Assembly (NCBI RefSeq): GCF_002099425.1
Contig: NW_018344215.1
Coordinates: 1,483,001 to 1,547,000 of the forward strand
Direction of reading: 5' to 3'
Source: Phascolarctos cinereus
Lineage: Eukaryota; Chordata; Mammalia; Diprotodontia; Phascolarctidae
Length of the DNA: 64,000 nucleotides
The notes below the pieces were generated by a model. That model was not told the origin of the DNA. It saw only the letters and a list, made by a program, of their open reading frames with translations, and did not search any database. Numbering within the stretch: the stretch's first letter is position 1; every line of letters starts with the position of its first letter. The position numbers and the translations under genes are program-made. Below, in pieces: positions 41,800 to 52,160 of this stretch.

Positions 41800-42660
41800 C
41801 TCCCCTAATTAGAATCAAGAGCATGGATGGTTTTTTCTCCTCTCTGTCCCTGCACCTAACACCATAGTGCTTTGTAGTATAATACTTTAGACATACTTTT
41901 TCATTCATTCATTCATTCAAGATATTTCAAACAAGATTCAAACCACTCATCAGGTGTATTATTGTGGGAATTCTTTTTCAGGCATAAGATGGACCAGGTG
42001 GCTGCTGAGTTCTCTTCCAACTTAAAAATTCTCTCATTCTATAATGCCCATCTTTCATCTTTTTTCCGGTTTTACCCCAGCTTCCCCCTCTGTATGGTCT
42101 GATTATTGAATTAATTAAACAACAAAACCAACAAGCTATGGTTTACAAGAGTGACTGTCATCATAGGGAAGTGGGATCCTGTGGCAATTCTCCCTGATCA
42201 GAGGAGATGCGGGCACCACTGCTCCTCTGCCCTCTTTGTCTTGCCCATTGCGTGGCCAGGGGCTTCAAACACAAACGACAGAGAGAAGGCATAATTGGCA
42301 AATGCTCGCCTCAGCTCGCCTGCAGAGGGTGCACAGGGCCCTCTCCTCCATGGCACAGGGCTTGGTGGGCTCTGTGTTCTAAGAAGGTCATTCAAGTCTT
42401 CTGCATGTCATCATGTCTCTTCATTTGAATTCAACAGCTTAAACTTTGCTCAGTTCATGAACCAGGGAAATCACACCTCCAGAATGCTGGATATGTTTTT
42501 TGGAGGTTAGGAGTTGGACCTGCAATTGCAACTGTGGGGAGCACTCCCTGTGGAGCCCTAGCTATGAAGACTCTCTACTAACTGGTGCAAAGCAGTGACT
42601 CCTCTCTATGTACAGCTTTTGGAAGTTGTCCTGGAGCAGAGAGAGGTGTTGACTTTCCTT
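41800..42660. other. Repeat-poor stretch, possible conserved DNA
   Basis: After an ATTC micro-run (about 41902-41920), no interspersed repeat is recognised to 42660. 42090-42500 mixes AT-rich homeobox-like pieces ('attgaattaattaaacaaca') with balanced sequence. No coding domain is visible. Confidence 0.45.
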
Positions 42661-42669
42661 CTGTCACAT

Positions 42670-42780
42670 AGCTTATATTTCAGAGTCAGGACCAAATGTG
42701 CTGCTCTTATCAAGGAGGTGGGAGGGTCGAACTAGATTCATATTGAAGGTCCCTTCCAGCTGTAAATCTGTGATCCTCTG
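42670..42780 (+). repeat. THER 3' end, sense
   Basis: 'cgaactagattcatattgaa' and 'ggtcccttccagctgtaaat' are a THER-type end. Confidence 0.6.
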
Positions 42781-43184
42781 AGCTCTTCAAAGACTTCTGG
42801 GAGGTGCAGCCTGCTGTACTGTACCATCTTAGCATGAATGAGTGCTTAGGTCTGGGATCCAGGACAACAGCAGGGACCATGAACACAATATATACTTATG
42901 GGATGGAGTGGGGGAAATCCTAGGGAAGACCAAGAAAGATAGGGCTCAGGGAGATCTCTTCTTCAAGAAGAGGTCTAGACAGTCTAAAACAAATGCAGTT
43001 TCTTAGACCCATTCCAGTTACTAGAAATTAATAACTGATCTCACAATTCTCCCCGACAGGAGTTAGTTGGTCAGGCCTAAAGGCAAGTTCTAGTCTAGTA
43101 GTGGGTCAGTCAGACAAAATGAAGAAGAGCTGAAGCAAAGCAAGGTCAAATTCAAGGTAAGCATGTAGGGAGGACCGATGTCGA
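42781..43184. other. Unassigned DNA
   Basis: No repeat or gene is recognised. Confidence 0.4.
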
Positions 43185-43330
43185 CTGAGAACAGCCGACT
43201 CCATCATTGGCTACCTATGCGCCCTCAGGCACATTGTCTCCTGTCTCTGGGCCTCGGCTTTCTCATCTTAAAATCAAGATGTTAAACTAGATGATCTCCA
43301 AGATCCCTACAAGCTCTAACACTATGACTT
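43185..43330 (+). repeat. THER SINE, sense
   Basis: 'gtctctgggcctcggctttc', 'ttaaactagatgatctccaa' and 'gatccctacaagctctaaca' are the sense THER end. Confidence 0.75.
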
Positions 43331-43337
43331 AGGGTAG

Positions 43338-43565
43338 ACAGGTGGGGCAGTAGATGGAATACTGGACCTGGATTCAGCAGGATCTGACTTCACATCTAGC
43401 CTCGGACACTTACTAGCTGTGCAATTCTGGGCGAGTTAATTTCTGTCTGCTCTGTTTCTTCATCTATAAAATGAACGTAATAGCAGCACCAGGGTTGCTG
43501 TGAGAATAAAAACAGATAGTGTTTGTGGAGTACTTTGCTATAGAAATGCCAACTGTTATTAGTAT
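43338..43565 (+). repeat. Chimeric SINE: GGTGG-type head, MIR/THER tail
   Basis: The 5' part ('agacaggtggggcagtagat', 'acatctagcctcggacactt', 'actagctgtgcaattctggg') is of the marsupial GGTGG type. The 3' part ('aatagcagcaccagggttgc', 'tgtgagaataaaaacagata') is MIR/THER rather than the RTE tail or poly-A. Confidence 0.7.
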
Positions 43566-44395
43566 TATCTTTCTTTGTAACATTGAAGTATGCTGGTTTT
43601 GAGGTTAGCCTATATATTTTTTATATTCCATGTCCCAAGTCCACCCTGAGATTATGGATATTTTGCTAGTGATCCCCTATACCAAACGGATTTATCACCA
43701 TTGTTCTAAACACGGCCCCATCCTGCCTCCCCAATTTCTCCGTAGCGTTGGGTGTCCTTTGGTTGAAAAACCTTTGAAAGAGACTAAGAACCAATCAGTG
43801 ACGAGTGGCCGCTGTATTATTAGCCTGCAGCACACTCCCACGTCCTACAATTACAGTTCTAAAATTACCATCCCAGAATTGAGGACAGCAATTAGACTTC
43901 AGGTCACCCCCCTCCCTTTTTTCTCCCCTCACCGTCCCGCCTCTAAGAAATAAACTTCTCAGCATAGATTTCTATAACAGGGAGGGAAGAACGTGTTGGC
44001 TTGGTTTCAACTATGGCCATGTAAAAATTCAAGCTTGCTTTTTATGAGCACAACAAATATAGCGTATACCTCTATAGAGAGGTCAGTTTTATTTATGCTG
44101 CCTTGCTGAAAGGATTCTAATTGAATCAAGGAATGCAAGGCTGGATCTGAAGTAAAAGGAGCAGTAAGGAAAGAGGAGAAGACTGAAATGGTATAGCTTA
44201 GTCAGGCTGGATACCTACTGCTCATTCTGAGGCTACTTATGGCTACCATGAATTATACCCAGTAAAAAATAGTTTGGGTAGCTAAGAGAATGTGTTCAGT
44301 GAAATCAGTACACTTGATTAACTCCCAGTGAGTATGATAATTTTTTTAGCCTTTTGGGAATAAAGAGGAAAGGGAATGTCAAGCTAGATTTGGAA
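43566..44395. other. Repeat-free stretch, possible conserved DNA
   Basis: No repeat is recognised over about 830 bp. The 107-codon plus frame at 43630-43953 has no family motif. 43990-44110 contains AT-rich motif-like pieces but nothing I can name. Confidence 0.45.
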
Positions 44396-44396
44396 T

Positions 44397-44580
44397 AATG
44401 GGGTTACAGATTTAAAGCTAGAAGGGACTATAGAGGTCACCTAACCTCATTTTACAGTTGAGGAAGCTGGGGATCAAGTTGGTTAAGTGACTTGCCCAAA
44501 GTCACATGGGTAGCAGCTAGTAAGATATGGGGTTTGAACACAGGTCTGCTAACTCCCAAATTCAGCACTCATTACATTGT
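44397..44580 (-). repeat. THER/MIR SINE, antisense
   Basis: 'cagatttaaagctagaaggg', 'acagttgaggaagctgggga' and 'gtgacttgcccaaagtcaca' are clear antisense THER/MIR. Confidence 0.85.
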
Positions 44581-44599
44581 AGAGAAACAGAGTTCCAAT

Positions 44600-44905
44600 T
44601 CTGGCTTGGTAGGTAATGGGGCACAATAATGAAAGCATGGAATTGGCATCAAAGGATCTGGGTTCAAATCCCAACTTATCCATTTGCTATCTGTGTGAGC
44701 TTGGGCAAGTCCCATGACCTTTCTCAGCCTCAACTTCATCATCTGCAAAGTGAGGAGTTTGTAGTAGATGGTTCAGCTCTAAGTTTATGGCCCAATCTGT
44801 GTGACACGGATTTCACCTCTTTGGCTCTCAGTTCCCTCGTTTGTAAAGGAAGGAGTTTAGACAAACTGATGGCTAAGATCCCTTGCAGTTCTAAATGGAT
44901 GATCT
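44600..44905 (+). repeat. Two sense MIR/THER copies in tandem
   Basis: The first (to about 44780) has 'atctgggttcaaatcccaac' and 'gagcttgggcaagtcccatg'. The second restarts at about 44785 with 'caatctgtgtgacacggatt' and ends 'gctaagatcccttgcagttc'. Confidence 0.75.
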
Positions 44906-45365
44906 AAATAGGGTCAATTGAATGAGAGGGTTCTCTTGAAGATCTGCACTAGGCACTGCTATAGAGTCAGAGGGCTAGGAGCTGTCTATATTTCCCCTAC
45001 TGATTCTCTCTTTCTTATGGTCAAATAATTACTGCTAGTTTTAGGCATGATTGCAGGTGACTCAAAAAAGACTAGGTGTAAAGTGCTCTTGAGATGTTTG
45101 CAGAGATGCTGGGGGGAACAGATGGCAAATCAGAGAAGAGAGCCTCTTCAAAGGCCAGCAGTGACATTTGGAGGAGACTCCAAGGGGCATGCAGAGATCA
45201 GCTGACATTGGGTGGAGGGGGACAAGAAAGCAAGCCTGCTCTCCTTGAATCAGGCAGATATCCAGCTGAGGTGATGGAGAGGGAAGGATGATGACTGATT
45301 CCAGAAGAGATGGGGGATACTCCTCACCAGGCTTTCTCCTGGTGTCCTTTGCATCCAGCCTCCAC
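44906..45365. other. Unassigned purine-leaning DNA
   Basis: No repeat is recognised. 45090-45300 is G/A-rich. A 102-codon minus frame at 45062-45370 has no known motif. Confidence 0.4.
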
Positions 45366-45369
45366 CTCA

Positions 45370-45650
45370 AAGCATCCTTGCCTTCCTACCAGACCCAGCT
45401 CAAGTATCTCCTTCTCTTGAAGCCCTTCCTGATCTTCTCAATTGCTAGTCTTCTTCCTCTCTAACCACCTCGTGTTTAACTGTTATGTGTGTGTGTCTAT
45501 ATTTATTCTCTTTATATTTATGCTGTATTTGCTTACGTACGAGCATGTTTTCTCCTCCATAATGGTGATTGCTTCATTCTTTGAAGTTGTATCCCAGAGG
45601 CTAGTCCAGTGCCTGGCACACACATAATAAGTTCTTATGGATTGATTAAT
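45370..45650 (+). repeat. L2 3' end, sense
   Basis: 'accagacccagctcaagtat', 'gaagcccttcctgatcttct' and 'ccagtgcctggcacacacat' are sense L2. Confidence 0.8.
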
Positions 45651-45689
45651 TAAGCTAAAGAACAGCCCTGACATCTTTGTGGTTAATCA

Positions 45690-45840
45690 GCTCAAATCAA
45701 CAAGCATTTATTAAGTTCCGATGGTGTCGGGCACTGTGCTTTGTGCTGGATCACATGCAATGCAATCAAAAGTCATTTGTGAAGTGCTGACTGAATTCAA
45801 GGCACTCAGCTAAGTTCTAGGAACCCAGGAACAAAACAAC
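45690..45840 (-). repeat. L2 3' end, antisense
   Basis: 'tcaacaagcatttattaagt' and 'cgggcactgtgctttgtgct' are antisense L2. It faces the sense copy that ends 40 nt upstream. Confidence 0.7.
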
Positions 45841-45904
45841 CCCCCTAGACCATGCTGTCTTTTCAGCCTTATCTCACATCATTCTCTGCCCCTGGCTCTG
45901 TGCT

Positions 45905-46235
45905 TCAGGCACATGGTGGATAGAGCTCTGGACTTCGAGTCAGGAGAACTCAAGTTCAATTCTTGCTCTGACACTTACTAACTCTGTGACTGTGAAAAGT
46001 CACTCTCAGCCTTAGCTTCTTCATCTGCAAAAAAGGGGCGAATTGTGGCACCTAGTTCCCAAGGTCATGGTGATAGACCACATGAAGCACTCAGCAAACC
46101 CCCAATGCTACATAAATACGAAGTATTGCTAGTACATCATGTACCAGCCTTGAAGCCCGGAAGACCCTTGTGCCTTGAACACATACTGGCTCTGTGACCC
46201 TGGGCAAGTCACTTCATCTCTAAGTTCCCTAAACA
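45905..46235 (+). repeat. Sense MIR/THER, then a second partial copy
   Basis: The first (to about 46135) has 'ggacttcgagtcaggagaac', 'tctgtgactgtgaaaagtca' and 'tgctacataaatacgaagta'. The second (46140-46235) has 'tctgtgaccctgggcaagtc'. Confidence 0.75.
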
Positions 46236-46344
46236 CCTGTAAGAGCAAGTTTCAGAGTATGGAAACATAGATATGGTTAGAAAAATAGAAGATGTACTTT
46301 CTGCTTCTAAGGCTTGACTCATGCCATTCTTTGCCCACAGGTAA

Positions 46345-46550
46345 AATTGTCCGATTTGGGGGCTACAAGGGACTTTGCGTATCATCTGGCTCAATTTCTT
46401 CATTTCATTGAAGCCCCAAGAAGGGAGGGTGACTTGCACAAAAGCACATAGGTAGTCATTGGTAGACACAGGTTTTATGCCTTCAAACAAAAAAGCTCTT
46501 TCTGTTATGCTCTTCTGTAAAATCTTAAGGTTGGGAGGGGTCTTAAAGGT
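46345..46550 (-). repeat. Worn MIR, antisense
   Basis: 'ctacaagggactttgcgtat', 'gggagggtgacttgcacaaa' and 'agcacataggtagtcattgg' are antisense MIR with many changes. Confidence 0.55.
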
Positions 46551-47240
46551 CATGTGGTTCTCTCTCCAACCCCTTTGTACAAAAGCCTTGATTTTTGCAA
46601 GCTTAGAAAGGGTTCTAACTGATTTGATTGGAGACTAAGCTTCCATTTAGCTTGGAGAGTTGGAGGACTGAATTTTCATTTGTTCCTCTCACACACTCCA
46701 TTTCCAGATCTGCATCAAGGCCTTTCCCTGTCTGCTGTGATTTAAAAACAGACTAAGGCAGTGCTTCGAACATCCCAATCACCGGGGAATCTTAACTAGT
46801 CGTTGTTGGTCTGACGAGGGAAACGTGCTCATTAAGAAAGAAAATTGGAAACCAGAATTCTCTTTTCCATTTTGAATCAAATCACTCCAGCGCTCTGTTT
46901 TGTGGTGGCATTAACAGATATAACTCATTACGGGTTTAGAAGCTATTAATAATGTGCTCTCCTGCATTACTGACAATGACTGCTTTGTTCCATCACAAGT
47001 TGGCCAGGGCCCATCCATTTTGTCCTGCTCATTACCAGGAGTTACCAGAAGCCTGGCGGAATTAGAGTTAGAGACAGAGAGACCCAACCCAAGCCAGCAA
47101 TATAATAAAACACAACTACCTGGCCTCCACAGGGATCCAATTTATGAGTGTGGAGTTCATTAGAACTCTTCACTAATGAACTGAGCTAATGAAAATCTGC
47201 AGGCATTTGTTACAGAGTGGGGCTGTTTCTGCAGAGAGAG
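46551..47240. other. Repeat-free island, best candidate for conserved non-coding DNA
   Basis: No interspersed repeat is recognised over about 690 bp, and no frame has a known domain. The second half is dense in TAAT-core motifs ('ctcattaag', 'ggcattaacagatataactc', 'gctattaataatgtgctctc') and ends in a cluster of three exact CTAATGAA sites. Confidence 0.5.
47156..47193. promoter_or_regulatory. Cluster of three CTAATGAA homeodomain-type sites
   Basis: 'ttcattag' (the reverse of CTAATGAA) at 47156-47163, then 'ctaatgaa' at 47173-47180 and 47186-47193. All three are exact 8-mers within 38 nt. TAAT-core sites are bound by homeodomain proteins; which one, if any, is unknown. Confidence 0.4.
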
Positions 47241-47244
47241 CAAG

Positions 47245-47650
47245 AGTATATGGTGTAGTGGAAAGAACACCGGATGAAAGGGCAGATCACTCAGCAAGGT
47301 ATTAGCAACATATGAGTGCTGGAGCCAATTTTGGCTCCTGTTGAGAGCCCTGGATTTGGAATCTGAGTACCTGGGTTCAAATCCTGACTCTGATAATTCA
47401 CTAGCTGTGCAACCTTGGGTAAGTTACTGAGTGTCATAGAGTATCATATAAGAGACCTGAAAGGCCTCCTATTTTACAGATGAGGAAACCAAGGCCTATA
47501 GAAGTTATTTTACAGATGAGGAAACTGAGGTCTATAAAAGTTAAGTGATTTGCATAAGTTTATATAGGTAGTTAGTAAAGGTAAGATTTGAACTCAGATT
47601 CTCTGAATGCAAAGCCAGTGCTTTTCTGCACTGTACTATATACCTTTCTA
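47245..47650. repeat. MIR pair: sense then antisense, with a 36-bp duplication
   Basis: The sense MIR (about 47245-47440) has 'ggatttggaatctgagtacc' and 'gtgcaaccttgggtaagtta'. The antisense copy (47440-47650) has its core twice in tandem: 47471-47506 and 47507-47542, 36 nt each, with 4 differences. Confidence 0.8.
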
Positions 47651-48890
47651 GGTCAAGGTTTCCCTACCTGGAAAATGAAGGAGTCATAGAATGTGAGTCG
47701 GAAGGTACCTCAGAGGCCATGTGTGGCCTCCAGACTTAGCTGGAGCTGTGATTATAGGCTAGATTATCTCCATGATCCTTTTCTGATCTAATTCCTTTTT
47801 TCTAATGAAGCTGTGACTTGTAGTGTAGGCAATTCAGTAACAGGAGGTGGGGGGCATTCAATAGGGGCATTTAAGGGAAAAGAAGGTGGTTATCTTGCCG
47901 ACAATTTTTAAGAACGGCAGAAATTCTCTCGCATCTGGCTTTTTAGTTGGGGACAGACTGGATCGAAGTGAACCATTTAGGCTCGAAGAAGGCTACAGCC
48001 ACTCCATGTAGCTCCCTTTCTTGTATGACCTCCCAGTGTGCTAATTGGCTGGAAAGGTTGGTCATTGAGAAGCATCAAGGTGTCCTCCAACACTGAGCCT
48101 CTTGTGTGCTTTGATGGTACTTGGTACCTCCCAGGAGAAGAGGCTTATATTAGCACAGAGAGAGACTAGGATGCTGTAGTTGCACAGATATGTGTCAGAC
48201 ACAGCCTGGGTAGATCCACAATGGTGTGGGTAAAAATCTTTGACTTGCAACAACTTGTCTTCAGGAGTGCAAAAATGTAAACTAATTGTTCTATATGGTT
48301 GTGTAATTTTTATAACTATTCAACATATGTTGGCAAAACATGTCCTATAAGTGTATAAAAAATTTAGCTGATAACCAAGGGACTCCAATATTCCAGTGGA
48401 ACCATGTTTAGTTTTGTGTTGTTGCTATATAATTATGTCTTTTTCAACTTTTTCAATGGATTTCAGGTAGAAAAAGTCTAGGGACAAGTCAGTATCCTGC
48501 TATTTTTCTTTTATATTATTCATATTCTTTTCTACAGGTGATTATAGAGATAAAATCACTTTTTTTTTTGTAACTGAATTGAGATGTGAGCTTATCCTTT
48601 GTAGACACACTCAAAGCATCCTCAGACTCCAGCAGCACACAAGATGACAACAATGACATCCATCTTGTCCTGTTTCCATGATCCCAATGTCTTCTAAGTC
48701 TCTATGTCAAAATAACTACTTTTTGTAATTGAATAAAAGTTTTAAGATGTAAGCTTCCCTTCAATTATCCTCAGGACAACTCTAACAGGAGACAGGATGT
48801 CAGGGATATTTTATGTCTAACAGAATTCCCACGTGATTCTCTTGCCTCTATGGATCAACTATACCCAAGTTATCTTGTTCAACTGTACTT
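47651..48890. other. Unassigned DNA, contents unclear
   Basis: 47690-47810 contains a worn THER scrap. 47870-48300 carries a 63-codon minus frame (48062-48253) that could belong to the nearby retroelement remnant, but I cannot align it. 48555-48600 and 48718-48770 resemble each other ('gatgtgagctt' and 'gatgtaagctt' with T-runs), perhaps an old local duplication. Confidence 0.35.
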
Positions 48891-48896
48891 TCCTAT

Positions 48897-49070
48897 ATAT
48901 TTTTTCCTCCAATTACATGTTAAAACAATTTTTAGCATTTTTTTTAAAGTTTCAAATTCCAAATTCTCTCTCCCTCCCTGAGATGATAAGCAATCAGATA
49001 TAGGTTATACATGTTCAATCATGTAAAACATTTCCATATTAGTCATGCTTAGCATGTGCTCTGGGCATAT
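48897..49070 (-). repeat. L1 3' end, antisense, short
   Basis: 'tcctccaattacatgttaaa', 'attctctctccctccctgag' and 'atataggttatacatgttca' are the extreme 3' end of marsupial L1. The piece is about 170 bp. Confidence 0.75.
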
Positions 49071-49074
49071 TGAT

Positions 49075-49655
49075 CAGTTCTCTTCCACTTTTTGATGAGG
49101 ATCTGCTTGTTGTTAACATTGGTGGTTGAGGGTGATGGTCACTATGTTGGGTTAATGTTGCATTTTTTAAAGAATACTTTGCAAATCAGTCATGATCCAT
49201 TTCACAATTCGGAAAATGTACGTCATTCTTCCTGTTGGCCTCTGGCTTCAGAAATCCAATAAAGCTCCAAGGTATTTAGACACAGTTTTCTCTCTGATAG
49301 CTTCATGCTCTATGTGCCCTGTTTGGAGCAGAACAAGGTATTTCTGGGTTCTTTGGCCATGAGTTCAGTTTGACTTCTGGGTTCAAGCTCCAACCATCAT
49401 TCTCACCTTTCCTTGGTACGAGTTGTGAATTTTAAGCTTCCCAAGTACAAATGACATTTTGATATCACTAGAGAAAGGTTCCATGAGATGAAGGAGCTGG
49501 TTAGAAGCTTTCAGTAGAGCCACAGAACTTGATGACATCCATATTCATCAGGTGATTAATAAGATGCTTGGTTGTCCCATCTTCTCTTGAACTTAGATCT
49601 ATACTTACTTCACTTTAGGAGAGATGTTGACAGATTTATGTCTAGGTAGAACCAT
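49075..49655 (-). repeat. R4/Dong-like LINE, reverse-transcriptase region
   Basis: The minus strand reads 'MDVIKFCGSTESF', then 'QLLHLMEPFSSDIKMSFVLG', then 'QKYLVLLQTGHIEHEAIREK'. This fits the block MDDLKLY..(S/T)..LL-x(2)-V..FS-x-DI-x-M-x-FGL-x-KC..YKYLG-x-L-x(2)-D-x-I-x-H-x(2)-M-x-EK of the LINE lineage whose endonuclease end is seen at 15600-16470. The catalytic MDD has become MDV, and stops and shifts break the frame. Confidence 0.55.
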
Positions 49656-49688
49656 AATGGCTTAAATTGTCTCCCTACAAAATGCTAG

Positions 49689-49954
49689 AGTAGCTAGGTG
49701 GCATAGTAGATAGAGTGCTGGGACTGGAGTCAGGAAGATATGTCTTTGAGAGTTCAAATCTGTCCTCAGATGCTTACTAGCCATGTGACCCTGGGCAAGT
49801 CATTAAACCCCATTGTCTCAGTTTCCTCATCCGTAAAATGAACTGGAGAAGGAAATGGCAAGCTATTCTAGTATCTCTTCTAAAAAAAATATCCAGATGA
49901 GGTCATGGAGAGTCAGAAATGATTGAAAAATGACTTAACAACAACAACAGCAAT
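49689..49954 (+). repeat. Marsupial SINE with RTE-type tail
   Basis: 'agtagctaggtggcatagta', 'catgtgaccctgggcaagtc', 'gagaaggaaatggcaagcta' and the tail 'gaggtcatggagagtcagaa', then AAC repeats. 'aaaatgctag' at 49679-49688 and 'aaaatactag' at 49955-49964 look like a target duplication with one mismatch. Confidence 0.9.
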
Positions 49955-50146
49955 AAAATACTAGCTCTCCATCAACTGTTTGTTACATTATTGTTTTGGT
50001 AGTGTGCAATTGTCCATATGGGCAGCAAATACTTTAATGTTCTCACCTTATATATTTGGGTCTATACATTTGTAGCACATAGCAATGCCAAGAGTGTAGA
50101 ACTAAGTTAAAGGCTTTGTGATAATAAAGGCAGTGTATGCTTTACA

Positions 50147-50403
50147 GGGCAGCTAGATGATACAGTGGATAGAGTGTTGGGCCAGGAGTCAGGAAGACTC
50201 ATTTTCTTTAATCAAAAATCTGGCCTCGGCCACTCACTAGCTGTATGACCCTGGGCAAATCACTTAACCCTATTTGTTTCAGGTTCTTCATCTGTAAAAT
50301 GAGCTGGAGAAAGAAATGGCAAACCACTCCAGTATCTTTACCAAGAAAACCCCAAATGGGGGTCCAAAGAATTGGACATGACTGAAACAACTCAAGAACA
50401 AAA
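50147..50403 (+). repeat. Marsupial SINE with RTE-type tail
   Basis: 'gggcagctagatgatacagt', 'ctgtatgaccctgggcaaat', 'aaaccactccagtatcttta' and 'aaagaattggacatgactga' are a full-length tailed copy. About 18 nt near 50197 ('attttctttaatcaaaaatc') replace the usual 'gagttcaaatctgg'. Confidence 0.9.
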
Positions 50404-50419
50404 ATGTGCCTACTTACGT

Positions 50420-50550
50420 ATACGATCTCTCTTCCGATTAAAATGTAGACTCCTTATAGGCAGGGACTATTTTTTGTTTTTATTTGTAGCCTCACTGCTT
50501 AGCACAGTGCCTGGCACATAGTAAATGCTTAAAGATGCTTGTGGACTGAC
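50420..50550 (+). repeat. L2 3' end, sense
   Basis: 'gtagactccttataggcagg', 'cttagcacagtgcctggcac' and 'atagtaaatgcttaaagatg' are a well-kept L2 end. Confidence 0.85.
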
Positions 50551-50999
50551 AAGAAAAGATAAGGGAGAGAAAGGTTTGGGGAGAATGGTATCAGTTATAT
50601 TGACTAGCATATCTAGCTCACTACATGTCTCTAATCCCAAAGTGTCATCTTCCATGTCTGACTTCTTAAGGCTCCTATTAGCATTTTAAATCTTCTTCAA
50701 CGGATCATTTTAATTATTTTCTTATGCTGCAAAAGTTCATAATTCTGGCAAATGGATTTCAATTGAAATATCAATTAACATTGAATGACTTGAAATTGGC
50801 TTGGGATTTTTCCTGGGGAAAGTCAGATTAATGAGCTTTTAGCAGTCTTTCTTCCCCTTTCTTTTGACCATTAACTTTTGTGTCTTGCCTTTGATATAAA
50901 TCTTCAAGTTACAAAACACATATCAATATACTTCAGAAACTATGTTCTTAAAAGGCCAAATTGTTTCAGATGAAATAGCTATTCACCAACTGGAAGGAA
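50551..50999. other. Unassigned AT-rich DNA
   Basis: No repeat or gene is recognised. Confidence 0.4.
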
Positions 51000-51540
51000 T
51001 CAAGATCTCCCTGATGTGGGCTCTGCCTCATCCTGCTTTCTTGTACTATGCAATTCTTGTCTGAGTCTTCTTATGAATTTTCCATAATGACCTTTTCTGG
51101 TCCAAGCAGGCCTTTTATGTAGACATTAGGCTATCCACCTGTTATCCCTCATGTCACCCCATGATGGGGCCACTTCCTTTTCTCATTATATATGCCTTTG
51201 ATGGTATCCTTTGCACTATCCCTCATGCCAAGTCATCCTTGGTAAAATGTTATAGCCCTCTGACCTACATCAAGTATTTCTTGTTTAGCATTGAGGATGC
51301 CTAGAAATTTAGTTTCTTTAGCTGTTCCCTGACTCTCAGCCATACTGCATCCCCAAAGGGACAGCAGTGCTAAAGGGATGGACTTTGCACTGAGTGTCTT
51401 AGAGCTACTGAAAGTACTCTGCAGCTTCCCAAATGCAATTCTGCCATTTCTTTTTCCAATTTATTTTTGGGTCCAGCTCACTGCCTATCTCTCCTAAAAG
51501 ATTTGTGTTTTGGTGCATTTGATGGATTGTCCATCAAACC
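51000..51540 (-). repeat. RTE-class LINE C-terminal fragment, antisense
   Basis: The minus strand contains 'IKGIYNEKRKWPHHGVT'-like and 'DMRDNRWIA' pieces near 51150-51200. They fit the RTE C-terminus (I-x(2)-IY-x-K-KRKW-GHV-x-R-x-DNRWT). It is on the same strand as the 36540-38520 RTE but is a separate copy. Confidence 0.6.
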
Positions 51541-51549
51541 AAGGAGAAG

Positions 51550-51605
51550 AAAGACAAATATTTATTAAGCACCTGTTTTGTGCCAAGCACTGTGCTAAAT
51601 GCTTT
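51550..51605 (-). repeat. L2 3' tip, antisense
   Basis: 'aaatatttattaagcacctg' and 'gtgccaagcactgtgctaaa' form the last 55 nt of L2. Confidence 0.7.
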
Positions 51606-52045
51606 ACAATATTACTGTATTTGAAAGATCTGTAATAACTACGGGTCGTAATTTAGAGTATTTATGCTCTTTATCTACTCTATTTTTCTTATTTGAATGG
51701 CTAGACTGGTCTTGTAACTAATACTTTAAACTACAATGGCAAAAATTACCAAGCTTTTAACTCAAGAACTTAAGGTGGTTTTACCATAAGGAAATGGGGG
51801 CTACTTACTTCTTTTTTTTTTTCCTGAAATCCATATCCTTGTTTTCTGTCTCTGTGTAAAAATGAATATGAAAAGACTTAAAATATTCCTTAAGAATGTT
51901 TTGCGGTGCTTAGAACCATTCACAGCACTATACTGTGGAGTTATTTTTCACCTTTGAGTAGCAGTGAGAGAGTAACTACTGTACTTTCTCTGAGACCAGT
52001 TCAATTTAGACTCTTTTTCAATGCTACCACAAAAAAGCAGAATAG
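51606..52045. other. Unassigned AT-rich DNA
   Basis: No repeat is recognised apart from a T-run near 51813. Confidence 0.4.
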
Positions 52046-52049
52046 AACA

Positions 52050-52160
52050 GAGCATAGAGGGTCAGCCTTAGAGGCAGGAAGACCTGAGTTTAAAGCCTGT
52101 CTCTGACACAGATAACACTAAGTAAGTCACTTAATCTTCCAGTGCCTCATGAAACTCTCT
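52050..52160 (+). repeat. MIR/marsupial SINE fragment, sense
   Basis: 'ttagaggcaggaagacctga', 'gtttaaagcctgtctctgac' and 'aagtaagtcacttaatcttc' are the middle of a SINE. Head and tail are lost. Confidence 0.6.

Noticed and set aside
43630-43953. 107-codon frame in repeat-free DNA
   Set aside because: No start context, domain or codon pattern supports it; kept only as a repeat-free stretch.
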